Of a stretch of 64,000 nt of DNA, positions 25,301 to 39,138 are shown piece by piece. The DNA lies in the NCBI GenBank assembly GCA_013398955.1, contig VWPU01000897.1, positions 124,001-188,000 of the forward strand, in the 5' to 3' direction. Position 1 is the stretch's first letter. Every line of letters starts with the position of its first letter. Source of the stretch: Callaeas wilsoni (taxonomy: Eukaryota; Chordata; Aves; Passeriformes; Callaeidae). The notes under the pieces are model-generated. The model was not told where the DNA came from. It was given only the letters and a program-made list of their open reading frames with translations, and did not search any database. Position numbers and translations under genes: made by a program.

Positions 25301-28300
25301 TCCTCTTTCCTAGATACATCAGTTTGAGGAACACACACAGTGTGACCTACAGAGAAGCACCATCATTTTAAAGGAATGGCCATGATTCTGGAAGACAGCA
25401 ATTTTTAATAATCTTAGCTCTAGTCTACTGTGCAATGAAATCTCCAAATTCTTCCTTAATTTTCCCATGGGATCAGCTATGCTGTCACTCCACAGTCACC
25501 TGAACATTAACGCTGTGATACACATTAGAATAACACAGTAGTTGATCATTAGGTATAGTCATTAATTGATTATTCAGTTCAAATAGAATCTATTAAAGAC
25601 AAATAACATCAAGCTGTGGAGTTAGTACTTACTCTCTGTGATCAATAAAAACAGAGTTCTCACAGCTCTAATTTATGGAAATTGCCTCTGATTTATACAG
25701 TCCATATTCCTCTCAAAACTAATTTTCCCCCAATAATTCTCAAAAAGTGTTTTCTTTCTTTGCAATGAAGTATTTTCATAATACGATTTCTGAATGCCTG
25801 TTGCCTCTAGTCACAGCTCCTTTGTCACCTTACATAGATTGTTGTAGATAAGGAGTAATTACATTGAAATCAATAAAATTAACTACATCTGTGAAACTCA
25901 GTGTCTGTCTTTGAAAGCTTCTTTATATTCACTAATTTTGTGCATGATTTTCTCCTAGAAAACTATTTTGACCTACAGTACATCAATTAACAGGAATGCC
26001 GGCAGAAGATTTCAGGGAAAAGACTCAAAGGTTCAAAAACGTGCTTCTAGCATTAATTACTATCTGATTACAGTCTGATCAACAGGATTAGGTATATTTT
26101 TGCTGTAACATAGAGTGGTAAGAAAAATTACAATAAGAGAACTAAACGATACCACTCAGATTCTTAAAAAAAACTCTCTTCCTAAACCCCTTGTATCTCT
26201 GGTTTTCAGCTGAACAAGAAACTTAGAGTAAATTTAGAAGTGATTGCAAAGATCTGAGGACCAATCTGAACTAAGAAGAAAACTTTTTTTTTGGCAGCAA
26301 AAAAGCAGGGCCATAGAGAAAATTGCCAATGGCTCTAGTGTTTGCTTCAGAGGAGAGATCTGCAGCACTTAAAGGCATCAGCCCCTCTCCCTTCCCTCCT
26401 TGGCCTCCCTCGTGATTAATCTGAGATGTAACAGTTTGGGGAGCTGGAACACTCAAGTGTCCTTTACCTGTTTGGCCACTCAATATTTTATATTTTGATT
26501 GCCTGTCAGTCAGCTCATCACTTTCTCCATCTATAAAGTGGAGCTGTCAACATGAAAAGGGGAAGAGCAGATAACCAATCTTAAAAAAATTACAGAAAGG
26601 TCAAACCCCAGACAAACTTCATTTTAATTGCATTATATACTTGGAAAGGCAGAAATGAGTTCATGTGAGGTGAACCATGAAAAGCTGAAAATTAAATGAG
26701 GAGAGACATGAGGACAGGGAGGCTCTAAAACAGGGTCAAAATTCTTGCCACCACAGGGAGGTGAGGGGTGGGCAGAGCAAAGGCTGCGTGGTTCACACGC
26801 TGGGCCAGGTGGGACTGCCAGGTGTGAAGGCAGCAGACAGGACACAGCTTATTGTCCTGACAAGGATATTAAATGGAAATAAAAACAGGCCTGTGTGTAA
26901 AGTTAGGGATGGAACAGGGTGCAATCCAGCATATAATAAAGGCAGCTGGAGAACATGGCCAGAGTTGTCAGATGAGCACAGATATTAAATTCCATCTTGC
27001 TGGCAGTAATGAGCTACTCTGAAAACAGTTGTTTGCTAATTAAAAATATTTACCAGTGGAAACCTCTGCACCAGGTTCTCCAAAAGTCTCTCTAACCTCA
27101 GCATATAAAAGTGCTAGCCTCTCCAGCTGCCTTGAAGATTTTTCTTATTTTTTCACTCATTTTAATTATCTTTTCCAGTTGGAAAGAAGCAGGAAGCTAC
27201 TGCAAGCATGAACTAAATTTCTAATGGCAAATTCAACTCAAATAGTACTCAAAATTCACCTTTGGACAGTAAACACAGTTTCTCCTGGGATACCTAACTC
27301 TAAGGTTTACTTGATAATGATATAATAAACCTGCTGACAAATATAGTGCAACAGAAAGCAGAAGCAATCCTGAAAATATGAAGATTGGAAGCCTTCAGTG
27401 ACTTTCTTTGCTGTGAAACAAAGAAAGAGAGAACTATGGCTATACAGCCAGTGGGCTGATCCCCAAGTCATTCCCTTGGTGTATGGTCCTGATGCCACTG
27501 CAGGCTTGACACTCAGCATTGGCACTGCAGCTTCCCTTCCCCATGCTCACCTTTAACACTCCCCCAGAGTCCAGCAATCTGCAGATTAGCAGCTTTCTGA
27601 ATTAACTAAATTTACTTCATTGTGTTTTACAGCTCATGGACTTTTCTTCCAGGAGTTTCCTTAATTATTCCTCGAACCAATTTTGCCTGTGGTCTCCAAA
27701 ACATCCCAAGGCAACAAGTTTAATTACAAACTGTGTTTAAAAAATACTGTGGGGATTTTTTTTCCCCTTTAAATCTGCTTCCTGACTATTTTATTGAATA
27801 TACTTGAATTTCTTGTCTGTAAGAAATAGTGAACAATCATGAATATCAGTGATTTCTTCAGTCAATATCAAAATATCTGTGTATATCACAGCAAAAAGTA
27901 CTTCTAGTTACACATGGGAAGTAGGTCACTGGATAACGAAATGCTTAAATTGAAAATGCAAGAGTAAAGATAACAAAAAGAGACAACTCGTGTGATGTGA
28001 AAAAACTGCAATGTAAAAAGTCACAGCCCAAACACCTGAAGGTCTCTAAGTTGCTGAGACACAGGGCAGGCAATCTTCTCACACCCAGCATCATCAGCAC
28101 GGGTAACATCACAGCTGTACACACAGAACTGCTGTGCCCTGTCACGGCAGAACTCAAAATTGTGGTGCTTCTATTTCCTATTGAAGTGTGAAGGCAACTT
28201 AAATGCAAAGAAGCACCTTACAAGCAAAGTGGAATTTCAAAGCCAGAGCAATCATCCAATTCTTCGGAAGACTTCTACAGTGAGGTGACTTGCCACAGTA

Positions 28301-28325
28301 CAGAGTAGCCAGTGCTCTACTTTGA

Positions 28326-28423
28326 CCAAAAAAAAAAAAATCAAAAAAACCCCTACAAAACAAACAAAAACCCTCCCAAACAATCCTTCCCCCTGCCAAA
28401 AAAACCCCCAACAACCCACAACA
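28326..28423. repeat. A/C-rich, nearly G-free low-complexity tract
   Basis: About 98 bases are almost entirely A and C, with a few T and one G. They alternate between A runs (up to 13) and C runs (up to 5). The complementary strand is G/T-rich. The tract looks like a decayed poly-A or simple-sequence region. It is not a regular telomere-type repeat and has no fixed period. Confidence 0.7.
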
Positions 28424-28695
28424 TACGTTCAAAAGTGTGAAAATCAAGTGATTCAACCAATCCCAAAATGTAGTACAGCACTGAGTCAGCTACGCAGAAT
28501 TCAGCTCTAACAGTGCTGATGACAAATTGGCTTAATTCACCTAATTTCAGAATCCCTACAACATTCACAGGGAAATAGGGCCAGGATTTGGATTAGGGCT
28601 CCCTTTCAGTGCTGGATATTTTGTCAGGTTTGTAGCGCCTTGATGGGAAATTTTAACTGCTGTGGAATGTTTGCAGCTCTACAAACACTCTCATA

Positions 28696-28731
28696 AAAAC
28701 CACATTTTGTACTAAAACCACATTCTGTACT
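28696..28731. repeat. 18-bp tandem duplication
   Basis: AAAACCACATTTTGTACT at 28696-28713 is repeated directly as AAAACCACATTCTGTACT at 28714-28731, with one mismatch. A partial third unit (AAAAACC) follows. It has the appearance of a small replication-slippage duplication. Confidence 0.85.
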
Positions 28732-29072
28732 AAAAACCTCTTGTGGAAGCATGCTTTTCCAACTCCTTCCTAAAATGTGTTTCAGCCTTTTAGGATGTTA
28801 GGACAAGTAGAGTAACTGGGCTTATTTTAAGATTGGTTTAAGCTTAGTTTCAATCTTCCACATAAATACCTTTCAATATTAGAAGAGCAGACTAACGTAG
28901 AACTTTTTTTTTTCATTTGCTACTGGATGGTTCCTGCCTGGCAAATCCAGAAAAGATCCAGAAAATATCCTTATTGACATACAACAGCTTGAAAACAAAT
29001 TCAGTGGTATTAATAAAGCTATCACTTTTATTTAAGTAAGCAAAATATCTACTTTCATAGATTGAATTGACT

Positions 29073-29096
29073 CAGATTGCTATTCAGATTGCTATT
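29073..29096. repeat. 12-bp tandem duplication
   Basis: CAGATTGCTATT occurs twice without a spacer, at 29073-29084 and 29085-29096. It is a small slippage duplication with no coding context. Confidence 0.85.
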
Positions 29097-31699
29097 CTGG
29101 AAAAAAATGACTGAAGTCATTAGGATTCATTTCAGACCATATGAATGTTACACGGTAGCAAGTCTTTCACATGCTAACTGTGAATACACGTCCTTGGGAC
29201 AAATACTTCTCTTTTCAAAGAAAATCAGGATTTATAAGCATAGAATAATGTTGACAATATTAAGATAGATTTCAACCATCCAACAAAAATCAATTTTGGA
29301 CGGAGAATTTCAGCTCTAAAACACAAAGTCTGATGCTAACTAATGTTTGACTTTAATCACTGCAATGCAAATCATAAATCAGAGGCGAGAGGGAACCTGC
29401 TGATCTCTACATAGAGATTGTGTATTGTTTTTCATTATGCAAGCCTCTTCAGATATAAACCTATAATAGCTATTGAAAAGTCACTGAAATATCACACTTT
29501 TTGGTGTATTTGTGAGATCATCTCTTTGTGTCTCAATGCAGGCAAACAGCAAACATCTATCTTGTAATGCTAACTCAGAAGGGCTGAATTCACCTCTGGT
29601 GTCATGACTGTGCTGCAGAACCTGGCAATACATCAACAATGGATACAGCATATTCCTTAAGTTTATGTTTTCTTCAAACACCTCGGTGAGTTAATGGGGT
29701 GTAAAGCAAAAACAGCAATCTTTTTTCCAATTAGTTGAAAATGAATTTCAAGGGAAAAGAAAGCAAACTAGCATGTAAATCAAAATGACGATTTTGCACT
29801 TTCAAAACTGACAAAGCAAGTTTTTGCTCAATTTTTTTGGGAAGTGCCCATTTCTGATCTAGCTAACTTCAGCAGAAAGATTATTTTTGGAGGTGGTAAA
29901 AACAACAAGAAAAAATCTGAAAAAAAAAAAGTTAACAAAATTCACACACAGATGTCAATACCTTTTTAAAAAGAGCTGCTCCAGTCACTAAGGAATTCTG
30001 TTACTATAATATGAGTACTTGCAGTATATGCATGAAAACCAGGTAGTTTGTACAAGGTCACTGCAGATACAAGATGCATCAACCTGGTGAAGTTCCTACA
30101 GCAACATAAATGTGTTTATGAGCAGCAGGTGAATTCCTGCAAAAGACTCTAAAGCTATTAACAGCTCGGTAAGGAGTACATAATAATAGGTTGTTAACTC
30201 AGCCATCCCAACAAGCACATCAAGAAAGGGCACTTTGAAACTATTAATGCAAATACACTAAAAAATACAAAAGAAAAAGAGAGAATTGTAACATTTTGCT
30301 TCTTTCAATCAAGAAAATAAACATTTGTGGGTTTATTCGGGTACAAACCTAACAAAACTACAAAGGAGCTACTGAATAAGGTACAATTTCTGTGAATTCA
30401 AGTTGGCTAATAAAATTATTAATTTGAATTAAAAGCTCCTCTAATGTTCATTTTGATTCCAAGAACCATGTCTCCACACCAAACCCACAGCTTTTGTTTA
30501 ATACATAGTAAAGTGATTATAATGATATTAAACATGAAAGTAGTGGTTTAGTGCATTAAAATGGAGTGGCTTTCCCTAAATGAGCTTCCTCTTCCCCTTT
30601 GGATTTTTCTCCCTTCTCCCAGAATGACTGCTTTGGGGACACTGCTACTTAATAAAAAAGAGGTTGCTAATATTATGCAGTCAGTGGCTTCATCTTCATT
30701 TAATATGAAATAAAAAAAAAAAACAACAACCAACCCGTTCAAAGAGGAAAACTAATATCCTGTCCTTTTCTGTGGTTAAAGTACAATTACAATGCATTCT
30801 TAGAAAAAGAGAGAGAGAGAAAAAAAATTTTTTTGGTTTTACTCTCCAAAATGATGCATGCCTTTGTACCTCCCCAAGTATCTCTTGAATGCATTGAATA
30901 TTGCAGGAAGAAACTGTAAATGAAGTGATATCTGAACACTCCTTCATTTAGACAAAGATATAAACTCATGTCTCAAGGTACATATCTTGATTTAATCTGT
31001 GAATCCACCTTTATGGCTAAATCAACAATGTATGAACAGTGAGTCATTTGTGTATTATGAAAACACTGTGCTAGCTTCAGTTTTTAAAAGAGTTTGGGCT
31101 CACAGATGATTTTTTGGGAACTTTTAAGTTAGTTTGTATTTTAAGAATGTCTAAAGGAAACATTCTGACTGGTTTTAGGGAAACGGAGACCTGGACATTG
31201 TATTTAATTTATAAATAAGGAAATCACTTTCATTTAGATGACCATTTTTGGTTATATTTAGGTCATTGCTCAAAAAACTCGCCATTTTTTTTTGCAAAAA
31301 TCTGTCAGACTTTCAAACCCAATGTTTGACTCCTGAATTTGTTAAGGTATCTAAGGGAACTCCAACTCTATTGTCATATGCAACTAAAACTTACTGCACC
31401 AAAACTTAAAGATGAACACACGGCAGGCAGTTAACAGAAACAACAAAAATAAAAAGCTTTGGGAGTACATTCTCTATTTTGTTAATTCATGATTAAACAT
31501 ATTAAACTCCTCACCACTTCCTTTTGTGCAACTGATGTATTATCTCTGAAGAGAAAACATTTATTTTTTATAATATGTTCATCAAAATAATCTAAATGTT
31601 GTCCTCAGCTGAAACTTTCTGCTCTATAAAGTAGCTGTTTCTGATTTTTGACCCCACCTAAACACATACTCAGGATTAATACTGATTCCAGAAGCTAAC

Positions 31700-31714
31700 A
31701 TTATTATTATTATT
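31700..31714. repeat. ATT trinucleotide run
   Basis: Five consecutive ATT units are visible inside the intron. Confidence 0.7.
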
Positions 31715-34700
31715 GCTCTGTCAGTGCACAATTTCTAAAACTATTTTTCTTGAGGTTCAAATGCTGTAATGGCTAGAAAAAAAGTTTAATAATTCCTTTT
31801 ATTAGGAATCTTTGTCATCAGTGGATTTAGCTTTCTTAGCTTTATTTGAGGTATGGAACTGGCTGTGTTTGTTGTCTTGTAATAGTCTGCATACCTCCTA
31901 TGCCTGTTCCTATGCCCTTGAAAGCATTTGAAAACCACTTATTCAAAACCATTAATACACTTTTTCTGCATTTGTGCAGCTCTTCTAGCAGTTACTGGAA
32001 TAAGCACTGTACATGTAATTTTCCTTGGAGAAAATGGTATTAGCTGCAGGAAAGAACACAAGATCAGCAGAGACTTAAGTATGGGGTTTTTTAACACCAA
32101 ATCCACCAGCCTTGCTTAAACAGCATTATACTTCTCATTCAGAATATTTGGTTCTGCAGGAACAACATTAATACCTCTATAGGCTACTTTATTATTACAT
32201 ACAAAAGTTCAGAAGCTGTTTCTAAATAAGTGACAACAATGATTAGTAAACAAGCCAAACCAGGCACCTAATAGAGGCCGAGCTCAGAACTTCTTTGATA
32301 AAGCTTTTGCTGCCTGTAACTGATATTTAGATGCCAGATTTCTTTTTCTCCTAATAGTAATTACATCAGTGTCATTAATAATGGCTGTGGCAGTGTCCTT
32401 AGGTTCTTTCCTGCAGGCAAAAATTATATCTGGTCAGAGAGTCCAGTAATTAGTCACTCTCATTTTCAACAGTTCTGAGACCTATTTTTTTTCTCTTTTT
32501 AGAATCTGAGGTTTTTACATTTTTTCCCTTGGGAAACTGGGTTAATAACAGCAGAACAGAAAAACTGAGAAGCTTGTTTAACACCACTTACTATGCTAAA
32601 ATAAGCTAGGAGATTTCATTTTAATGATTATATCCCAAAGCACATTTGTAGTGATTATTTTTTAAAAACATTCAGCAGACATGGTTCATTTCCCAGGAGC
32701 TACAGAGGGCCGAGAATGCCTGAGGCACTCCTCGGAGCCCAGGTGCCTCCCTGTGACACGCTGCTCTGTTCCTGCAGCTATGAACAAACACTAAAGGCTG
32801 CCTAAATCTACTGTCCAAAAGCTCTTGTACATCCCAAATACTCAGCACTCTTGTTTTGATGAGAACTGTTGAAAATGTAATGAAAATGTATTATAGCACA
32901 AGTCCTATGTTTCTTGATTCCAGTCATATCAGAAACATTTTACTTGCAGGCAGCAGATTGCTACTTATGCCTTAAATGATTTGAATAATGTGAAACATAT
33001 TACAGAGGAAAACTGTCCATTTAAAAAAAAATATTAACATTAAGTTAAAAATTGCCCAGCTGATCATGTAAAGCAAACAGCTTTTTATACTATGCATACT
33101 CATTAACTGGCCAGGTACCTGAAGTGCTCAGATGCTTATCCCTACTGTTGTCAGTCTGTTCCTGTTCCCCAATCCTGTCACTGATGTTGCATTAAAATTT
33201 AAAATTTAGCAAGGTTGTCGTGGATGCTACAGTAGGGATAGCAACAATAAAGGAACATGCCCAGAGACAGAACTAGTGCATGCCAAGAACCCAGCCACAA
33301 CCACCTCTGCCCATGGATAATGTCACACAGCCCCCAGGCTTCCATCAGCCTCATGCCACTGGGGCTGCTGCATATATTATTCTTCATGATATAAAAATCT
33401 AACATAAAAGCAAAATCTGAACCAAAAAATAATAGCCGGTGCTTAAAGGAAATAGGGGAGTTGTAACAGTTGGGTCTGAAGAAATGTGCTCCTTCTAAAT
33501 TAGTTAAATGTTGTGCAAAATTGTGATTGAAGAGGTGGAGAGACTGGAGAGGTTTGGCTGTTTAAGTAGTAGGGAGGTTGGGGGTCAATGAACTTCACAC
33601 ATGCCATACAGACCTCACAGAAAGGCAGAGGGTTTTAGAACAGAAATTCCAAATTTTACTTCCTGTTTCCAAAATTATGCCCGGAAATTTTGAGGACTGA
33701 ATCTGAGCTACATGAGGTGGCTTCTTATAAGAAATGTCCTTATTTTATCTAATGAGAACACGTGTGGCTCCTGTTCATTGGGGCTGATTCCAGCCCATAC
33801 TCAAACAGGGTCAGGTTAATTAATCTGAGAAGATCATAATGCAGTATCTCCTTAGCTGGAGAAGACACAGAGGAGCATCTGGTGTCCTCTAAACCGAGAT
33901 GAGTCACATGATGATTATAATTTTCCATATTAATTATTGTAAAAATAATTCTGTCATTCAAAATATTACGCACTGATTATCTTAAAACTTCTCTTTATTC
34001 CTGTCATGTAATTTACCTCAAGGTCTGTCACTCAAATTCAGGGTGGCTTATTTTAATTCATATTAATGATTACTCAAAGAAATAGCAGTCTTTGTTTTAA
34101 TATTAGATTTTAAGACTGAGCATAATTTCTCATACAAGTTAAGTTAAGACAGCTGTAGACTGATAGAAAAATTAACAAGGTCATGCTGCTTTCTAATTCC
34201 TTAAATCTGGTACTTTCCTCTATCTCTCTGCCTCATCAGCTCTTCATCTCTTTTTCAGATCTCATTGGAAAACTAATTTCCCCCTTGCCTCTACTGCTCA
34301 GTTATTTCCTCACTGCTATTTATTACTTCAACTCTAAATAATATTGGGATGAAGGAAAAGTAATATCTTACATCCTACATATCCTGTCCACTCACTGTCC
34401 TATGGAAATGCATTAATTTTTTAATGTGAAAACTGCTTGTGAGCTGCAAATTGACTCTCCCAACAAAATGAAGTATTTTATCAAAGGGATTTGGCTTTAA
34501 ATTTCATCAAAATACAAGAAAGCAAAGAAATATCAGCCCTCTCCTCCAAAACCTGATTCAAAAGATATTCTCTAGTTTCTCTGTTTAGAGATTTCATTGC
34601 AATGCCTTGGGTTACTGCTTGGGTACATTCCATTAAAATCTCTTCTCTACAGACAGGCTTCCTTAGCTAATTATATGTTATCTTGTGTGTAACAGGAAAT

Positions 34701-37241
34701 GTAATCCAGCTGGTGTGCTTGGGCCATGTGGGAGAACAAAGTTAATACAGTTGCTGATACGTGCACAGCTTGGTGTGCCTAATACAGGTCTCAGGGAGCA
34801 TTAATTTTTGATGATTAACTTTATGGGTTCGGATGGAAAGGGGAGGAATAAGCGTTTTACAGTTCAGCTGCACAACCTGGAGTGCAGCTGGTGAAGTTTA
34901 TATTCACTGTGTGCTGTGTTCCCTTTCCCACGAGGGAATTCCCACAGAAGGACTCAGTGTCATTACAAGGCTCTAACAAGGCCCCACTCCTTCATCTGCC
35001 TCAAACATGAAACCCTTTTGATAAGAGCTAAGGAGATTATGATGCCCTGGAATCTTGCAAATAAGTGCAAGCTTTGGTCAGCGTCTGAGGAATAGTTTAA
35101 AGTATAAAAGAAAAGTTAATTGTAATTAGCAATGACACAGAGATTATATTGATGAGTTTGATTTTTAAGGGGAAAGACAATACTGCCCATGAGAGATTTT
35201 TTTCTTTCAGAAATAGTGTTTGTGTATGATATTAAGGGATCATAAAACATAATGGACAGAGTGCAGAATAGGGCAGACACCCTGTATCAACAGAGATATT
35301 TTGCAGTCTTTAGTATCTGAAGACCTCAAAGAAGGTCTATGAAGAAATGCTTTTATGAGCACATCTTAGGTTTCAAAGGGGAAACATTTAACTGACCCTC
35401 TGTATGTTCCTGTAAAGACTCACTTACTGCTCCAAGGTATAGCTTTCAGAATGATTAATAATCTACCTGAAATCAGGTATTTCAACTACCAGGCCTCAAC
35501 ATAGACCGTTATTTCAGGATCATGATATTCTCTCTCTGGTTATATCACACAACTGTTCAAGCAATGGAAAACCCTTTCTCTTTGCTGTGACAGAGCTCAG
35601 AGCATCTTGGACTGAATGTCAAGGAATTTTTGTTCTCCCAGGCCAAATCAGCTTTCTAATTATGTCCTAGGTCAGATTTTTTTCACTGCATTTTTGGCTG
35701 AAAGGCTGCAGAACAAAGTGACCTCTTGTCAGACAATCACATAAAAATGTACCAGTGCACTCCTAAATAAAAGCCTACAAATCTGTACAACTGGCTCACG
35801 ATGAAATTTTGTTATTGCCACAAGATTCTCATTTTTAGAGACAATACTCCATGAAGTTCTGAGTGTTTTACAGCATTCACTGAAGAAATGAAGGTCATAT
35901 GGGAAAAGGTGCTTTAAAGCAGAAAAATTACTGATCTGTTTTATTATATTTTGAGCTTAATGTATGTTTCCATGCTTGTAACTTATTGAGACCCCTGTAT
36001 AACTCTCCTTCTCTACTTTCTTTCTTTATAATTTGGTAGTCTTTCTCAGAAGAGTATTTTTCACAGAGAGGACATGATCTTTTGATAGTTCTCTCTGTGT
36101 AATTTGTATTTTACAGGAGTATAAATGTAAGTTTCTTGCATAATTAGCATAGTGTAGCCTCCTTCCCTTCTTGTGCTTGTTCTGGAAATGCACAGAAAGA
36201 TGCATCTTTATGTTCCATGTTCGTCATCATTTATTTGTCTTCCTTATGAAATTGTTGGAAACCTCCTCATTTTGTGGAGTGTTTACGGTTTATTAGGCAG
36301 CTATTTGATTTCTGAAGTTTACGTATCTTTCAGGAAACTTTGGGAGCCCATGACAGGATACAACTTCCATTTGTGAGCCCAAAGAAATCCTACTGGTGAT
36401 GATTAAAAGCAGGCATGCTCCCCTAATGTTCTCCCCAATGATGTATTGGCAGTTTTTCAAATGTCAACAAGGAACCTTAAAGGAAATAGCAGAAAATATT
36501 TGTAAAACTTTAGAATATTGCATAGTTCTTCAGAGCTTCACAAAGTTAGGAAAGTGATATAATCAGCTGAATTTGAGGGCTTGAGTGTTTGTATTTGATG
36601 GAGATGTTCAATTTCTTATATTGTTTATCAGAACAAAACCTCCTTTATTAAATGCAAACAACAGGTGAAAAGGGATAAAGACAGGACTGCAAAAGTTGTT
36701 CCATTTTTCTACCTAGTGTGTTTATTAGTATCAAGACTACTGTTTTCTGCATTTTCTTTGACTCCCTAAGACATTAATAAAATTTCTGACCTTTTCATAT
36801 TTAACATGTTCTTCAACTTTAGCTGCAGTTATTGCTGTTAGAGGGATGTCTTTGTGATAAATTCATACTAGATCCAGCAGACAATTATTTCACTCTTATT
36901 GTATTTCCTGTGGGCATGCAACAACATCCCTATTTTGTCACTTCTGAGAAAACAGGAACAGGAATGCTGATATTCCCCTGTTTCAGAGTTCCTGGGAAGG
37001 CTGAGAGATTACAGTGTCACTTGCTCCATCTACCCTTGTCATAACACAAACTACGCTTTTTAATATACAGAGCTCCTCAGTGAACAAGAAAAAATGAATC
37101 AGAACTGTTAATAATCAAATTAATGGTGCATATGAATATTTTCTGGCTTTTAGGTAGGAACCATCCCTTTTTCGTTCTCAATATAAAAATTAATTTTCAT
37201 TTGGCCGCTATACTTACCCAGTGTTATAATGTACGCTTCTT

Positions 37242-37278
37242 GATTTAAATATTATTAAAGCAAGATTTAAATATTATT
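37242..37278. repeat. Short tandem duplication, 22-bp period
   Basis: GATTTAAATATTATT at 37242-37256 recurs exactly at 37264-37278. The 7-base spacer between the copies keeps a 22-bp period. It is probably a local slippage event in AT-rich sequence. Confidence 0.8.
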
Positions 37279-38567
37279 CAAGTGGTGTAAAGTAACATTT
37301 TCTAATTTAATGCTGTAAATAATCAGACTAACTTGCAGTACTGGATTATTCATCTCTCTGATCTAGAACCTGGTCTCCAAGAGAGGTCTTACAAATTACA
37401 CTTGTGCCGCAGCACTGGAAGATGCCAGCAGTGCATTTATCTCCCCTGACGTCAGAGGCAAGAGTTTATAGACAGAAGATACTCCTTATATATTTTAAAA
37501 GGTGGACACAGAATATTGTTCTTTTTTTTGGTAAAAACAGATAAGAGTGGTTTAAACTATCTGGCAAAGGGCCATAAAGCCTGTGCATTTAGTCTTGCTG
37601 TACAATGGTCAAGACTAAGTAGTAAGCAGATTTTTAAGGAAAATTATTTGCCTTGTCACTCAGCACTGACTGGTATTGGCATATAATCCATTGATAAAGG
37701 ATTTTTATACAGATGTATGCCAGATTTATAATTTAACATCCATATGAACAGCTATGGATCTTTGGAATTGTTCCTATTCAACTGAATAAAATCTCACAAT
37801 TTGTTGTGTTTAATTCACCTTCTAATATCAACAAAGAAGATAAAGGAAGTTCAAGTCATAGTGGGGCTTACTATGATAATGGATCAGAACCCGAAGGACT
37901 TCCATTAGTGTAGGAAAATAGGGTTCCTTACTATGGCTTACCAAATATTCTAAATAATCTGTATTCCCTCTCTAGCTGTCCTACTTAAATTGTTTGGATT
38001 TTTTCTCCAGTTTACCCTTTCTTCTGCATCATTAAAGCTGCATAATCTCAATAGAGAAGTGCAGTCAAGGAATAAAATTCTCAGATATTTACAGAGCCTA
38101 ACATTCCTAAAACTTTCTTTCATGACTTGGTTTGTATTTCTGTTCTTTGTGGTCTTCACATATGCACATCAGTTCCACTGTGACTTCAGAAGGGGCAGAG
38201 AAACAGCAAGAACTGAATTAGCAGGGAGCTGTTTAAGGTATGGACACCAAAAATTTTCCTGTCTGTGTCTTCAGGCACTGGTCAGGGCAAAATTTTTTAC
38301 TGCTACAAGGCCCCGTAGCAACTGGAAATGACCAAATATGTTTTGTGCTTATGGAGAAGGAGGCTTCAAATTATGCTTTCTCAAGACATGCTGTGTGTGC
38401 ACCTCGTACCTTTACTTGTAATGCATGTTGTAGCTCTCTTCTGTGTGAAATTGCTTAATTTTGACAGAGCACCTGAAATCCAACAGTTTCTCTCTCTCTT
38501 GTAACATTTTGTAATCCTCTAAACAAGGCTGGTACACTCTATCCTTTAAGCACGTATTATTGCTTAC

Positions 38568-38672
38568 TTAACAATGATAAATAAGAAATCACGTTCCCAT
38601 TCACCTTANTTTAACAATGATAAATAAATACATTTTTTGCCTCAAAATGAAATCACGTTCCCATTCACCTTA
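38568..38672. other. Assembly seam: single N flanked by duplicated sequence
   Basis: Base 38609 is N, the only ambiguous base I noticed. On its left, TTAACAATGATAAATAA (38568-38584) runs directly into a 24-bp block starting GAAATCACGTTCCC (38585-38608). On its right, the same first block recurs at 38611-38627. It is followed by about 21 other bases, then by an identical copy of the 24-bp block at 38649-38672. Two contig ends that really overlap appear to have been joined with a token N. The left end lacks the 21 bases, perhaps as another allele. The true genome probably has one copy. Confidence 0.75.
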
Positions 38673-39013
38673 ATTCTGTTGCGTCAGTGTCACTCTAATG
38701 TGAAGTTTTTACAGTCCAAAAATCAAAATATGTTCAAGCATGTGATCCATTTATCCATGTTTTTAAATGTAGTTACTATGAGACAAGTAAATGTACGATC
38801 TGCTTGCTGGTCTACTTGATTCTGATGTGAAACAAGACAGTCATTAACAAGTTAGAAGCAGAACAACAAAAAAATCAGCAGAAAATAAAACGTCTAGCAT
38901 ACACAGCATTGTATGTGGGGACAAGTGAAAAGTTTTTTAAAAATACTATTAAATATACGAAACACATTGCTCTTTAGGATCTGAGTGTGGGTGATGCTGT
39001 AAGTGAGACCTAC

Positions 39014-39138
39014 TTTCTCATAGTACTTGATCTCGTAGTCCAGAATTGCTCCATTGGGAAAGTCCGGCTCTTGCCAGGAGAGGGCAATGCTGTTTTGGGA
39101 AGCCCAGTCCTTCCTTACCATCCCTATCAAGGTGGGTG
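39014..39138 (-). CDS. EPHA6: EPHA6 exon: first half of fibronectin III domain 2
   Basis: This is a 125-bp internal exon, the usual size for this Eph exon. The acceptor is CCCTTTCAG (AG at 39140-39139) and the donor is GAGAAA|GTAGGT. Two leading bases complete an alanine-type codon (x|CA). Forty-one codons follow, ending exactly at a codon boundary. The protein starts [20 protein letters not shown], continues [20 protein letters not shown] and ends with K. The conserved tryptophan of SWQEP, the P-N-G turn and the [10 protein letters not shown] strand are typical of the second fibronectin III domain of Eph receptors. It joins the 163-bp exon in frame. It is the most 5' exon of the gene in this window. 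Confidence 0.95.

Larger units (their letters stand above)
19356..39013 (-). other. EPHA6: EPHA6 intron, 19,658 bp
   Basis: This long AT-rich intron lies between the donor GAGAAA|GTAGGT at 39013-39012 and the acceptor AG at 19357-19356. It contains the A/C-rich tract at 28326-28423, tandem duplications at 28696-28731, 29073-29096 and 37242-37278, an ATT run at 31700-31714, an AG run at about 30808-30821 and the assembly seam at 38568-38672. The open frames are short and unrelated to known families. Conserved regulatory elements may be present, as is usual for large introns of neural genes, but they cannot be identified from one sequence. Confidence 0.8.

Noticed and set aside
38894..39013. 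Open frame continuing past the 125-bp FN3 exon
   Set aside because: The frame reads through a good splice donor (GAGAAA|GTAGGT) into intron. The protein after that point loses all Eph similarity, and the next exon joins in phase.
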